This document shows, piece after piece, positions 8,789 through 16,729 of a stretch of DNA of 64,000 nucleotides (position 1 is the first letter of the stretch; each line of letters starts with the position of its first letter). The DNA lies in assembly GCF_042180575.1 (NCBI RefSeq), contig NZ_CP170094.1, positions 2,108,001 to 2,172,000 of the forward strand. The letters run 5' to 3'. The position numbers were made by a program, and so were the translations under genes. The notes under the pieces are model-generated. The model ran no database searches, was not told where the DNA came from, and worked only from the letters and a program-made list of their open reading frames with translations. The stretch is from Bernardetia sp042180575. Its GTDB lineage: Bacteria; Bacteroidota; Bacteroidia; Cytophagales; Bernardetiaceae.

Positions 8789-9430
8789 TTATCGTAACAA
8801 TTTTCCTTTATATATAGTAAAATCAATTTTATACTTTTTACTATTGTATTTTTTTAGAATATTTTTTACAGCTTGATGTAAGTCTTCTTTACTCGTGAAA
8901 TCTTGAGGTCTTAACCACTCTATTTTGATTTTTCTCCATAGTGTTTCTATGGGATTCAAATGTGGACTGTAAGAAGGTAAGTAGAAAATAAGTACTCCTT
9001 TCTCTTCCCATTCCTCTATTTTCTCTTCTATTTCTTTAGAAATATGCCAAGGTCCATTATCTAACACTAGAACAGTCGTTTTTTCAATTGTTTCTACAAA
9101 CTGATCTATACAATCAATGATAACTTTAGAATTAATGTTTTGGGTGCTTACAAAACTGCTTAGTTCTCCACGCAAGTTAAGCAATCCAAATACATTTAAA
9201 TTACCTCCCTTACTACTTTTAATGCCTACTTGTTCTCCTATTCTACACCAACCATAAGGAACATTGGGTTCTAAATTGAAGGAAGACTCATCACAAAAAC
9301 GCAAATCTATACAGCCTGCTAAAAATAAAAGAATGAGAAATTCTAAACTACGTTTTTTTTCTTCATATACAACAGGGTCAGGTTTCTTAACAGTTACTTT
9401 TCTGAAGCGTTTCCAACACCATTTTTTTTT
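8789..9430 (-). CDS. IS630 transposase, catalytic ORF (no own start, frameshift product)
   Basis: This frame runs without a stop from the A10 run: KKKWCWKRFRK ... VVYEEKKRSLEFLILLF, then the DDE domain with D in RFCDESSF, D in LVLDNGPWH and E in SPHLNPIETLW. The first ATG is far downstream, inside the catalytic domain (9304), so a separate start there would give a defective protein. Fusion to the upstream ORF gives a full-size IS630 transposase of ordinary length. Confidence 0.85.
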   Translation of the reverse strand, partial: KKKWCWKRFRKVTVKKPDPVVYEEKKRSLEFLILLFLAGCIDLRFCDESSFNLEPNVPYGWCRIGEQVGIKSSKGGNLNVFGLLNLRGELSSFVSTQNINSKVIIDCIDQFVETIEKTTVLVLDNGPWHISKEIEEKIEEWEEKGVLIFYLPSYSPHLNPIETLWRKIKIEWLRPQDFTSKEDLHQAVKNILKKYNSKKYKIDFTIYKGKLLR

Positions 9431-9830
9431 TAAGCAACCTTTTTAAAGTCTTGACTGACATAGATTTACCCAATTCCTCTTCCAATTGAGAAACAACTAC
9501 TTTCAAACTTTGAGGACTGGCTTCAACTAGAGATTCTACTTTATTCATTTCTTCTTCATTATCTATACGAAGAATAGGGCGACGACCTTGTCCTTTACTC
9601 GTCTCTAATCCTGCTATGCCCTCTTTTTCATACCGATTAAACCAACGAATAACTAATTGGCGAGTAACTTGATAAAAATCCATTATCTCACTAACCTTTT
9701 TTCCTTGATGGCTTAAAAGAATGTAATGACAACGAGTACGGAAAGTTGATGATTTACCTTCTTTCCAACCTTGCTCTAAGGAAGATACTTCCTCTATACT
9801 CAAACTAATAAAACGTTTTTTTCCTCTCAT
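9387..9830 (-). CDS. IS630 transposase, N-terminal HTH ORF
   Basis: 147 residues with two helix-turn-helix regions (KKVSEIMDFYQVTRQLVIRWFNRYEKEGIAGL and a GRRPIL linker) that bind the IS ends. It ends 35 bases after an A10 run (9422-9431, minus strand). Reading one base further (+1, or loss of one A by slippage) continues straight into the DDE ORF. This could be programmed slippage or a plain inactivating mutation. A TATCTTTG -7 box sits only a few bases upstream of the ATG (9835-9842). Confidence 0.85.
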   Translation of the reverse strand: MRGKKRFISLSIEEVSSLEQGWKEGKSSTFRTRCHYILLSHQGKKVSEIMDFYQVTRQLVIRWFNRYEKEGIAGLETSKGQGRRPILRIDNEEEMNKVESLVEASPQSLKVVVSQLEEELGKSMSVKTLKRLLKKKMVLETLQKSNC

Positions 9831-9865
9831 AAAACAAAGATAAAAAAAATATTTAATAATTTTGT

Positions 9866-10435
9866 CTAACTACTTATAAGGGAAGGTTCAGTAACTTGTA
9901 TTCTTCCCAATTCATTTTCTAAATAAAGTTCTTTTTTGTCATCTTGAGGCTTCTCAGTTTCAACAGTTATCCAATATTCGTTTTCTATATTGCTATCTTG
10001 TGCAAAAATAAAACGTATGCTATCTTGTTGATTCTGCTTATTAGTGTGAAAAAGTGTAACATAAAAAGCATCGGTGGGTGAAGAATGATGTGCTGGTAAC
10101 TCCCTCAAATTAGATAAATGAGTAATAAGAATTGATGACAACTCTTTTTCTAAAGGTTCATTATTTACTGAAACAGTAATGTTATTTTGTCCAGCAAATT
10201 TTCTTATATGTTTTAGATAATCAGCCTGTATTGAATTAGAAATAGCTACAAAAATGAATAACACTAAGATAACTTGCCCCATCAAAAAATAACCTGTATT
10301 TTTTTTCTTCTCTCTTATTTCTGGATTTCTAATATCAATAGAGTAAATAAAAAAGCCAAATCCTATGACTGCAATACAGCCAGAAAGTATAAATATATAT
10401 TTGTATAAACTCGCTAAAAAATAAACTATTTCCAT
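9866..10435 (-). CDS. Small two-helix membrane protein, C terminus replaced by IS630 sequence
   Basis: I chose the start MEIVYFLASLYKYIF at 10435, 22 bases after the protease stop, over upstream ATGs that overlap that gene. The protein has two membrane helices (about residues 8-30 and 48-70), then a soluble domain of unknown type. The last residues (..EPSL-ISS) and the TAG stop come from the IS630 end. Removing the IS and one TA restores EPSL-IERLNKQSKKQ and a TAA at 8741-8739, so 10 native residues were lost. It forms an operon with the HtrA-like protease. No family recognised. Confidence 0.7.
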   Translation of the reverse strand: MEIVYFLASLYKYIFILSGCIAVIGFGFFIYSIDIRNPEIREKKKNTGYFLMGQVILVLFIFVAISNSIQADYLKHIRKFAGQNNITVSVNNEPLEKELSSILITHLSNLRELPAHHSSPTDAFYVTLFHTNKQNQQDSIRFIFAQDSNIENEYWITVETEKPQDDKKELYLENELGRIQVTEPSLISS

Positions 10436-10457
10436 TTTGAAGTATTGATTTAAAATT

Positions 10458-11549
10458 TTACCATTCTTCCTGCCTTCTCCAAGTAGCACCATATTCATTG
10501 ACCAATACATTATCAAAGTAATCAGCTCTTTCTAAGAGATTTTTAACTAAATCTACGGCAGTTTGAAGTTTTAGGTATTGTCCAAAAATAGAAAAAGATA
10601 GAATTATATCTTGTCCATTTACACTAAAACGAAGCCCTTTCAAAGAATGATTTTGCTGCAATAAAAAAGAATAGGTATCGCCAATATTATCTTTAGGAAG
10701 ATTACACAAATAAGCATCGCCAAAAATATAACCACTTTCAGGGTTGTAGGTAAGGTTTATTGTTGCGCTTCCTTCTACCATTTCCCAACGGTTTGCACCA
10801 GCACGAGCCAAACTTGCATTTTTGCCTAATTGTGTAATTAATTCTTCTATCAAATGTGCAATTCCGACAGGCGTATAAACTTCTTTTGTAAAATCAATAA
10901 GTTTTGAGCCACAAGAAGGACAATAAGAATTTTGAATCTTAGGAAGCAAAATAACATTGGTACACGAGCCACAACGAACAGCTTTTTCTCTCCCAAAATT
11001 CTCAAAATCATTTAGTGTTTCCTCCAAATAATTGGAAGGCAGCGCAAAACCCAAATCTGTTCCCTCTCTATGAATAAAGGTATTTACACCAATTACTCGC
11101 CCTGCATTATCTACTAAAGGACCTCCACTATTACCAGGATTGATGGCTGCATCTACTTGAATGTAATTAATGCCGTTGTGTAATCGTTTTGCTTTCGAAA
11201 TTATTCCTTGTGTAGTGGTATATTTGAGTCCATAGGGGTGTCCGATGGCTACAATAGTTTCTCCATCTCTCAATATTTCTTGTGAATAATCAATGGTAGG
11301 CATTTTTATTTCTGACTCGGAATGAGGCGCAACCAAAAAAGCCAAATCCAGCCGAGTATCTGTAAAACAAACCTCTGCAAGCTGTTTAGGGACATTTTTC
11401 CCACTTATTGCTACTTCTGCACATCCTTCAATAACATGATGATTAGTAACAATAATATTATGATTACGAAGATAAAACCCTGTTCCAGAGCCTTTGGGAG
11501 TAGCAATTTGAATGACTACCTCTTTATAAATTTCGATGGTTTGATACAT
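10458..11549 (-). CDS. HtrA/DegP-like trypsin-fold serine protease fused to zinc ribbon and YbjN-like domain
   Basis: Residues 1-180 form an S1C-type protease with the triad H38 (TNHHV), D68 (DTRLDLAFL) and S141 (NPGNSGGPLV). A zinc ribbon follows (C193-x2-C196 ... C210-x2-C213). The last ~140 residues look like a YbjN/type III chaperone-like fold (YSFLLQQNHSLKGLRFSVNGQDIILSF). There is no signal peptide and no PDZ domain, unlike periplasmic DegP, so a cytoplasmic enzyme is inferred. The downstream small membrane protein may anchor it. A minus-strand -7 box lies just upstream. The target is unknown. Confidence 0.8.
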   Translation of the reverse strand: MYQTIEIYKEVVIQIATPKGSGTGFYLRNHNIIVTNHHVIEGCAEVAISGKNVPKQLAEVCFTDTRLDLAFLVAPHSESEIKMPTIDYSQEILRDGETIVAIGHPYGLKYTTTQGIISKAKRLHNGINYIQVDAAINPGNSGGPLVDNAGRVIGVNTFIHREGTDLGFALPSNYLEETLNDFENFGREKAVRCGSCTNVILLPKIQNSYCPSCGSKLIDFTKEVYTPVGIAHLIEELITQLGKNASLARAGANRWEMVEGSATINLTYNPESGYIFGDAYLCNLPKDNIGDTYSFLLQQNHSLKGLRFSVNGQDIILSFSIFGQYLKLQTAVDLVKNLLERADYFDNVLVNEYGATWRRQEEW

Positions 11550-11569
11550 AAATAAACATAGAGAATTGA

Positions 11570-11577
11570 CAAAAATA
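11570..11577 (-). promoter_or_regulatory. -7 promoter box of the protease operon
   Basis: TATTTTTG on the minus strand fits TAnnTTTG and lies about 20 bases before the start codon of the HtrA-like protease. Confidence 0.45.
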
Positions 11578-11775
11578 CTTTTCAGAAAGCAGCAAAAAAC
11601 AAAGATAGATTATAAGTTACTCAAAAATAACGTTCTTTTTTAGACTTATTCTATAAATAGTCTCTAATTTTCTAAAAAGTAATGTTGCGTAATAGAAAAA
11701 TAGCTTTGTCAAAATGGCTTTTTCTAACTAAATTACTCTTTAATTACAAACATCAGACAGTCCAATTATTTTTCT

Positions 11776-13647
11776 ATGAAAAAATCTACAAAAAAAATAT
11801 TTCTATTTTCTTTTTTTATTATTCTCACTTTTTCAATAGGAGGCTGTGTCAGTTGGTGGCAAGATTGGAATGCCCCAAAAACAATGTTACAGAAGCGAAA
11901 ACTGATAGAATCTAGCTTAGTTTTGCTTCATAATAAAAGTAATCATATCCCTCTTCAAAATCTGGCTAAAGAGAGAAAAGCTATTGTTAGTATTTCGGAG
12001 AAATCATTTTCTATTTTTGAAGAGAATATCAATTTGTATGCTGACTTTACAAGTTTTCATATTATTCCTTCTGGAGATTCTCTAAAACTTGCTGCTGATT
12101 TTCAGAGTTTGGATAATTTTAATGAAATTATTTTTTTGATAGGGAAAAATGATAAAATAGATACACTTTCTAATTTTATAGCTCATCAGATTTCTATCTT
12201 TGCTTCTTCAAAACCTGTTTCTGTGGTAGTTTTTGAGAATAGAAGTTTTATAAAAGGAAATCAAAAAAATCTTTTACTAACAAATGCTCTTTTATTCTGC
12301 CCTGTTTATAATTCAATTTCAGAAGAATTATCAGCTCAACTTCTTTGTGGTGGAGTAGCTGCAAGAGGAGTTTTGGAAAATGAGATTTTACCCAATTTTG
12401 AAGAAGGAAGTGGGATTTTTACGAAAAAAAACAGACTAAAATATACCATTTCAGAAGAGGTAGGAATAAAATCACAAGACCTTCGACTTATAGATACACT
12501 TGTTTTGGAGGCAATGAATGCAAAGGCAATGCCGAGCGCACAAGTTTTGGTGGCTGTGAAAGGAAATGTTATTTATCAAAAAGCATTTGGTTTTCATACT
12601 TACGATTCTACTACAAAAGCAGAAAAAAGTGATATTTACGATTTGGCTTCTGTTACCAAGATTTTGGCTTCAACGACTGCATATATGGCTATTTATGACC
12701 AAAATCGTTTGCCTTTAGATTCTACTCTATCTCATTTTTTGCCTTTCTTTAAAGGTACAAATAAAGATACATTAGTTTTGAAGGATATTCTGACACATCA
12801 AGCCCAATTATTTCCTTTTATTGATTTTGGACACAAAGAAACACGAAATCATAAGGTTCTTCCAAGAGATATTTTTAGAAATAAGAAAGAAAAAGGTTTT
12901 GAAACGCAGCTTGCCGAAAATCTTTTTATAAAGACAGATTATTACGAAGAAAATATGCTCAAAATCATTGCAGATTCGAAACTGTGGGCAACAAAAGAAT
13001 ATAAATACAGCGATTTGGGTTTTATTTTATCTCCCGAAATTATTGAAAGAATAGCACAAGAGGAATTCAGTAACTTTCTTCAAACTCATTTTTATAAACC
13101 TTTATCTGCACCTACACTTACTTTCAGACCTTTAGAAAAGTTTTCAAGAAATCGAATTGTTCCTACTGAAAGAGATTCATTGTTTAGAAAGGAGTTAGTT
13201 TGGGGAACTGTTCATGATGAAGCTGCTGCCATGCGTGGTGGAGTTTCTGGTCATGCAGGACTTTTTGGAAATGCCAATGATGTAGCCAAAATTTTACAGC
13301 TATTTTTGAATGGGGGAAGTTATGGAGAAGCTACTTTTTTCAAGCCAACTACGATTGCAGAATTTACACGTTGTCAGTTTTGTGAAGATGGAAACAGACG
13401 AGGATTAGGATTTGATAAACCTCTTTTGGAATGGAGTCCGAATGGAAATACAGCAAAAGATGCCTCTGCGCTGAGTTATGGGCATTTTGGTTTTACAGGA
13501 ACAATGGTTTGGGTTGATCCTGCAACTGAAATGATTTTTGTTTTTCTGTCTAATAGAGTTTATCCCACACGAGAAAGTAAAATGCTCATGAACCTTAATA
13601 CTAGAACGAGAATACAACAAGTGATTTATGATGCAATTAAAAATTAG
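11776..13647 (+). CDS. Lipoprotein serine hydrolase: GH3 C-terminal-like region plus class C beta-lactamase-type domain
   Basis: A lipoprotein signal (FSIGGC) is followed by ~200 residues that resemble the C-terminal domain of GH3 enzymes (KLIESSLVLLHNKSNHIPLQNL). From about residue 235 a penicillin-binding/beta-lactamase fold has S-x-x-K (SVTK, near 290), YSD, and HFGFTG in the KTG position. Many Bacteroidota encode a NagZ-type GH3 hydrolase fused to such a domain; here the catalytic GH3 N-terminal barrel is absent. The role is probably in peptidoglycan or peptide hydrolysis at the envelope; true beta-lactamase activity is unlikely from the YSD motif. A TAGCTTTG box at 11701-11708 may be its promoter. 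Confidence 0.75.
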   Translation: MKKSTKKIFLFSFFIILTFSIGGCVSWWQDWNAPKTMLQKRKLIESSLVLLHNKSNHIPLQNLAKERKAIVSISEKSFSIFEENINLYADFTSFHIIPSGDSLKLAADFQSLDNFNEIIFLIGKNDKIDTLSNFIAHQISIFASSKPVSVVVFENRSFIKGNQKNLLLTNALLFCPVYNSISEELSAQLLCGGVAARGVLENEILPNFEEGSGIFTKKNRLKYTISEEVGIKSQDLRLIDTLVLEAMNAKAMPSAQVLVAVKGNVIYQKAFGFHTYDSTTKAEKSDIYDLASVTKILASTTAYMAIYDQNRLPLDSTLSHFLPFFKGTNKDTLVLKDILTHQAQLFPFIDFGHKETRNHKVLPRDIFRNKKEKGFETQLAENLFIKTDYYEENMLKIIADSKLWATKEYKYSDLGFILSPEIIERIAQEEFSNFLQTHFYKPLSAPTLTFRPLEKFSRNRIVPTERDSLFRKELVWGTVHDEAAAMRGGVSGHAGLFGNANDVAKILQLFLNGGSYGEATFFKPTTIAEFTRCQFCEDGNRRGLGFDKPLLEWSPNGNTAKDASALSYGHFGFTGTMVWVDPATEMIFVFLSNRVYPTRESKMLMNLNTRTRIQQVIYDAIKN

Positions 13648-13733
13648 GAAATAAAAAAACTCTTTTCTACATACTAGGAATTCTCTTGTACACAATTTGA
13701 GTTATTTATAATTTTATATCAAATCATAATTCT

Positions 13734-14495
13734 ATGAAAGATAATTTTTCTCAGCACTCTAAAAGTTACTCTATTTATCGTCCTTCTTATCCCAAAGAAG
13801 TTTTTGAAATTATCTATTCTTATTTGGATAAAAAACAAAATGCTTGGGATTCTGGGACTGGAAACGGACAGGTGGCTGATAAGTTGGCGCAAGATTTTGA
13901 AAAGGTGTTTGCTACAGATATAAGTCAGAATCAAATCAAAAATGCTGTTCAAAAAGAAAATATATTTTATGCTATCGAACAGGCAGAAAACTCTTCTTTT
14001 AAATCTGATTTTTTTGATTTAATTATTGTAGCACAGGCTATTCATTGGTTTGATTTTGATAAATTTTATCAAGAAGTAAACAGAACACTCAAAAAAGAAG
14101 GAGTTTTTGTGGTTTTAGGATATGGCAAGTTAGAAGTTAATGAAGAAATTGATGCCATCATTAACAAATTGTATTACGATATTTTGGGTAAATATTGGGA
14201 TAAAGAAAGAAAATACATTGATGAAAATTATCAAATAATTCCTTTTCCTTTTAAAGAAGTAGAGCTGAAAAAAAATAAGAAATTATTTAATGAGCTAGAA
14301 TGGACATTAGAAAACTTAATAGGATATTTGAATACATGGTCGGCTGTAAAACATTATAACAATAAAAATTCAAGTAATTTAAAGAATGATGCTGTAGAAA
14401 TAATTTATCAAGATTTAGAAAATGCATGGAAAGATAAAGAAGTCAGAACAGTGAAATTTCCAATATTATTGAGAATAGGCACAATTACAAAATAA
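13734..14495 (+). CDS. Class I SAM-dependent methyltransferase
   Basis: The 253-residue protein has motif I (WDSGTGNGQVADKLA), motif II ending in ATDIS, FFDLIIVAQAIHWFD as post-motif and a GVFVVLGYG strand, the layout of methyltransferase type 11 enzymes related to trans-aconitate methyltransferase. The AQAIHWFD motif is typical of that group. The substrate cannot be predicted. It lies 86 bases after the serine hydrolase in the same direction and might be cotranscribed. Confidence 0.8.
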   Translation: MKDNFSQHSKSYSIYRPSYPKEVFEIIYSYLDKKQNAWDSGTGNGQVADKLAQDFEKVFATDISQNQIKNAVQKENIFYAIEQAENSSFKSDFFDLIIVAQAIHWFDFDKFYQEVNRTLKKEGVFVVLGYGKLEVNEEIDAIINKLYYDILGKYWDKERKYIDENYQIIPFPFKEVELKKNKKLFNELEWTLENLIGYLNTWSAVKHYNNKNSSNLKNDAVEIIYQDLENAWKDKEVRTVKFPILLRIGTITK

Positions 14496-14659
14496 ATAAC
14501 TGCTTAAAAATCAGATGTTTACATTTTTATCATAAATAATCAATGATTTATAATCAAAAAGGGAACTTTAAGAGAGGCTAAAAGGGTTGAGATTGCATAA
14601 TTAGAGCAAAAATTTTAAAAATAGATTAATTCTAGTATTAAAAAATTACAATAAATTTT

Positions 14660-15914
14660 GGCTCTTCCGACTTTTTAGCGATTATATGAATTTGACTATC
14701 ATTCTCAATCTAAAATTTTGAAAGTTTCTAAACCCATACCCACTCCTTTTGAGGGTCTTAATTTTATTATTAATTCCCTCTACTATTCCGTTAGAATATC
14801 TATCTTTGAAGAAATTAATAATATCATTTTTCCAAGAATTAAACGTATTTATAAATCTATTTAGAGCCTTATGATTTATTTTTTGAGCTTCTTCTATCCA
14901 TTGGTCTAGTAGTTTTTTAGCTTCTTGTTTACTCAAATCAGTATTAAATATATTTTGTAATTCCACTTTCATAAAATACACCTGTCTAAGCGTTGAGCTA
15001 AACCTAAACGCTTTAAGTAAAACTCGTCTTTCTTTATAAGTAAGGTCTTTCCATGCCTTGTATAAAAGCCATTTTATTTGCTTGAAATGAACGTTTTTAT
15101 CATCTTTTCGTCGTAATTCTTTACGAATGCTATCTAGCACTTTATTACAATGCTGAAAAAAATGAAAGCGATCTATTACTACATCAGCGTTAGGAAATAC
15201 TTCTTTTGCTGTATTTGAAAATCCCTCCCACATATCACAAGAAAATACTTCTATACTAGTACAAAAAACTTCGCCTTTGGATAAAAAATAGGCTTTTAAA
15301 TACTCTTTATTACGGTATTCTAAAATATCCCAAACTTGACCTGTATCTAAATCTACTAAAACAACAGCATATTCCTTTTTTCCTTTTTTGTAAGCAAATT
15401 CATCAATACCTAAACGTCGAGGAAAATAATCTAGGTGTTTTTTTATCTCACGTTTACTATAGGTTTTAAAAATACCATCTAAAACATCCCAAAGTATGTT
15501 TTCTCGGATAGCTACTTCTTTGAAACTGCTATCTTTCAAACATAAATAAAGATATTTTTCCAAACGATGAGTTTGATTTTTTTGCTTAGAAACAAAACTA
15601 AAAACTTCTTGAAAGTAACGAGTACAATCTTGACAATGAAATTGACGAGAAGTTAAGTGTAAATAAACCTCTTTGTCTAAAATATTTCGGTCACGAACAA
15701 TACGTTCTGAAGTAGAAGTCACTTTATTGCACTTTTTCAAGCAATTAGGACAAATAGAATCGGCTAAATTACTTTCTCCATAAATAGTTAAGCGAAGTGG
15801 AGAAGATTCTATTTTCGTTACTGAAAAATCTGAAAAACCTAATAAAATTGCTATTGTGTTAGTATCCATAGAAAGGCTAAATTAAGAAATTATCGCTAAA
15901 TTGTCGGAAGAACC
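14660..15914 (-). mobile_element. ISL3-family insertion sequence, copy 1
   Basis: The 1255-bp element is bounded by ~26-bp imperfect terminal repeats (GGCTCTTCCGAC at the left, complement of GGTTCTTCCGAC at the right). It is flanked by a perfect 8-bp duplication TAAATTTT (14652-14659 and 15915-15922), the expected ISL3 target size. It appears identical to the copy at 20.8 kb. Confidence 0.95.
14682..15869 (-). CDS. ISL3-family transposase (copy 1)
   Basis: The 395-residue transposase starts with a zinc-ribbon of the ISL3 type (CPNCLKKC ... CQDC), followed by a helix-turn-helix stretch and the DDE core (GIDEFAYKKGKKEYAVVLVD; CDMWEGF; VIDRFHFFQH; late YSNGIVEGINNKIKTLKR with the catalytic Glu). 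The protein is identical to that of copy 2. Intact. Confidence 0.95.
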   Translation of the reverse strand: MDTNTIAILLGFSDFSVTKIESSPLRLTIYGESNLADSICPNCLKKCNKVTSTSERIVRDRNILDKEVYLHLTSRQFHCQDCTRYFQEVFSFVSKQKNQTHRLEKYLYLCLKDSSFKEVAIRENILWDVLDGIFKTYSKREIKKHLDYFPRRLGIDEFAYKKGKKEYAVVLVDLDTGQVWDILEYRNKEYLKAYFLSKGEVFCTSIEVFSCDMWEGFSNTAKEVFPNADVVIDRFHFFQHCNKVLDSIRKELRRKDDKNVHFKQIKWLLYKAWKDLTYKERRVLLKAFRFSSTLRQVYFMKVELQNIFNTDLSKQEAKKLLDQWIEEAQKINHKALNRFINTFNSWKNDIINFFKDRYSNGIVEGINNKIKTLKRSGYGFRNFQNFRLRMIVKFI

Positions 15915-16373
15915 TAAATTTTTAATTTTTAGTCGAATAAAAAGCCATTTTTGGTGTAATTATAGAACACTTGAAAGTAAATGAAGATAATTATCAAAAA
16001 ATATGTTAAATTTTAAGGTTTGTGTGTGCATTTTTTCAGTTTTTAGCGTCTTATATACAGAAGGCAGAGAAAATAAATAAAATGTGATATGCAACCAAAA
16101 TACAACTTTCTGACTCTTCTAATTACAAGGACTTCAAAACAGTTCACTTACTTATCTTAACAAACACAACTATTAAATTCTATCTATTATGACAACTACA
16201 ATCTTAACTTGGGTAAAACCATAATTATTTAGTGAATTATTCGGCTTTAATTTAAAAAATAAAAAGATTTCAATAAATTAAAACCTGTATAAATTCTGAA
16301 CCCTTTAAACTACCATAACAATTTATGAAACAAATTTTATGTGTACTGCCTCTACATATTGAGTTAGCTAACT

Positions 16374-16415
16374 AACTACTTCTTAGATTTTTATGATTTT
16401 TGAAGTAGTTTTTTT
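16374..16415 (+). terminator. Rho-independent terminator of an unassigned short + strand transcript
   Basis: AACTACTTC pairs perfectly with GAAGTAGTT, and a T-run follows on the + strand. No annotated + strand gene precedes it for 1.8 kb. Confidence 0.65.
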
Positions 16416-16461
16416 ATGTCTTTATGTAGCGTAACTTTTAAAGAGCAAAAGGCATAAAAAA

Positions 16462-16495
16462 AACCATTTCTCATACAAACAAGAAATGGTCTTTT
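16462..16495 (-). terminator. Terminator downstream of the M3 peptidase
   Basis: ACCATTTCT and AGAAATGGT form the stem; on the minus strand it is followed by a run of eight T. It lies about 235 bases after the peptidase stop. Confidence 0.6.
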
Positions 16496-16729
16496 ATTTA
16501 TGATAAGCGAAAATGAAACAAAATTGCAGTCGGCGCAAAAAATTGATAAGTCAATAAATAATTAAAAATTACAAACTGAAAGAATAAAACTACAATTACA
16601 TTCGCATTTTCGACGGAATGGCAAGTTTGCCTTACACTATTAAGACCCAACGAATCATAAAAGGGTTGCACAAAGCTATCTTTTTTTATGAAAAAATCAA
16701 AATAAGTGTTTATAAACCTTTATAACCAT

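Larger units (their letters stand above)
8774..9874 (-). mobile_element. IS630-family insertion sequence
   Basis: The 1101-bp element starts and ends with AGTAGTTAGACA as terminal inverted repeats and is flanked by TA on both sides (8772-8773 and 9875-9876), the classical IS630 TA target duplication. It holds two overlapping-frame ORFs that form one transposase after a shift on an A10 run. It is inserted in the 3' end of the upstream membrane-protein gene. Confidence 0.92.
15923..16729. other. 807-bp intergenic stretch without a recognisable protein gene
   Basis: No convincing long ORF. Two very short frames on the + strand (MTTTILTWVKP at 16189-16224 and a 16-codon frame starting at 16325) precede a + strand terminator at 16374-16415. 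This suggests a short transcript, perhaps a leader or small RNA whose downstream gene is gone. A second hairpin at 16462-16495 terminates the opposite strand. Confidence 0.4.

Noticed and set aside
11682..11915. ORF overlapping the serine hydrolase start
   Set aside because: The other frame encodes a proper lipoprotein signal and a 623-residue family protein.
11776..13647. Antibiotic-resistance beta-lactamase
   Set aside because: The motifs (SVTK, YSD, HFGFTG) and the GH3-like front fit an envelope esterase or peptidase type better.
15923..16729. tmRNA, SRP RNA or RNase P RNA in the gene-free stretch
   Set aside because: None of the conserved sequence cores of these RNAs could be found.
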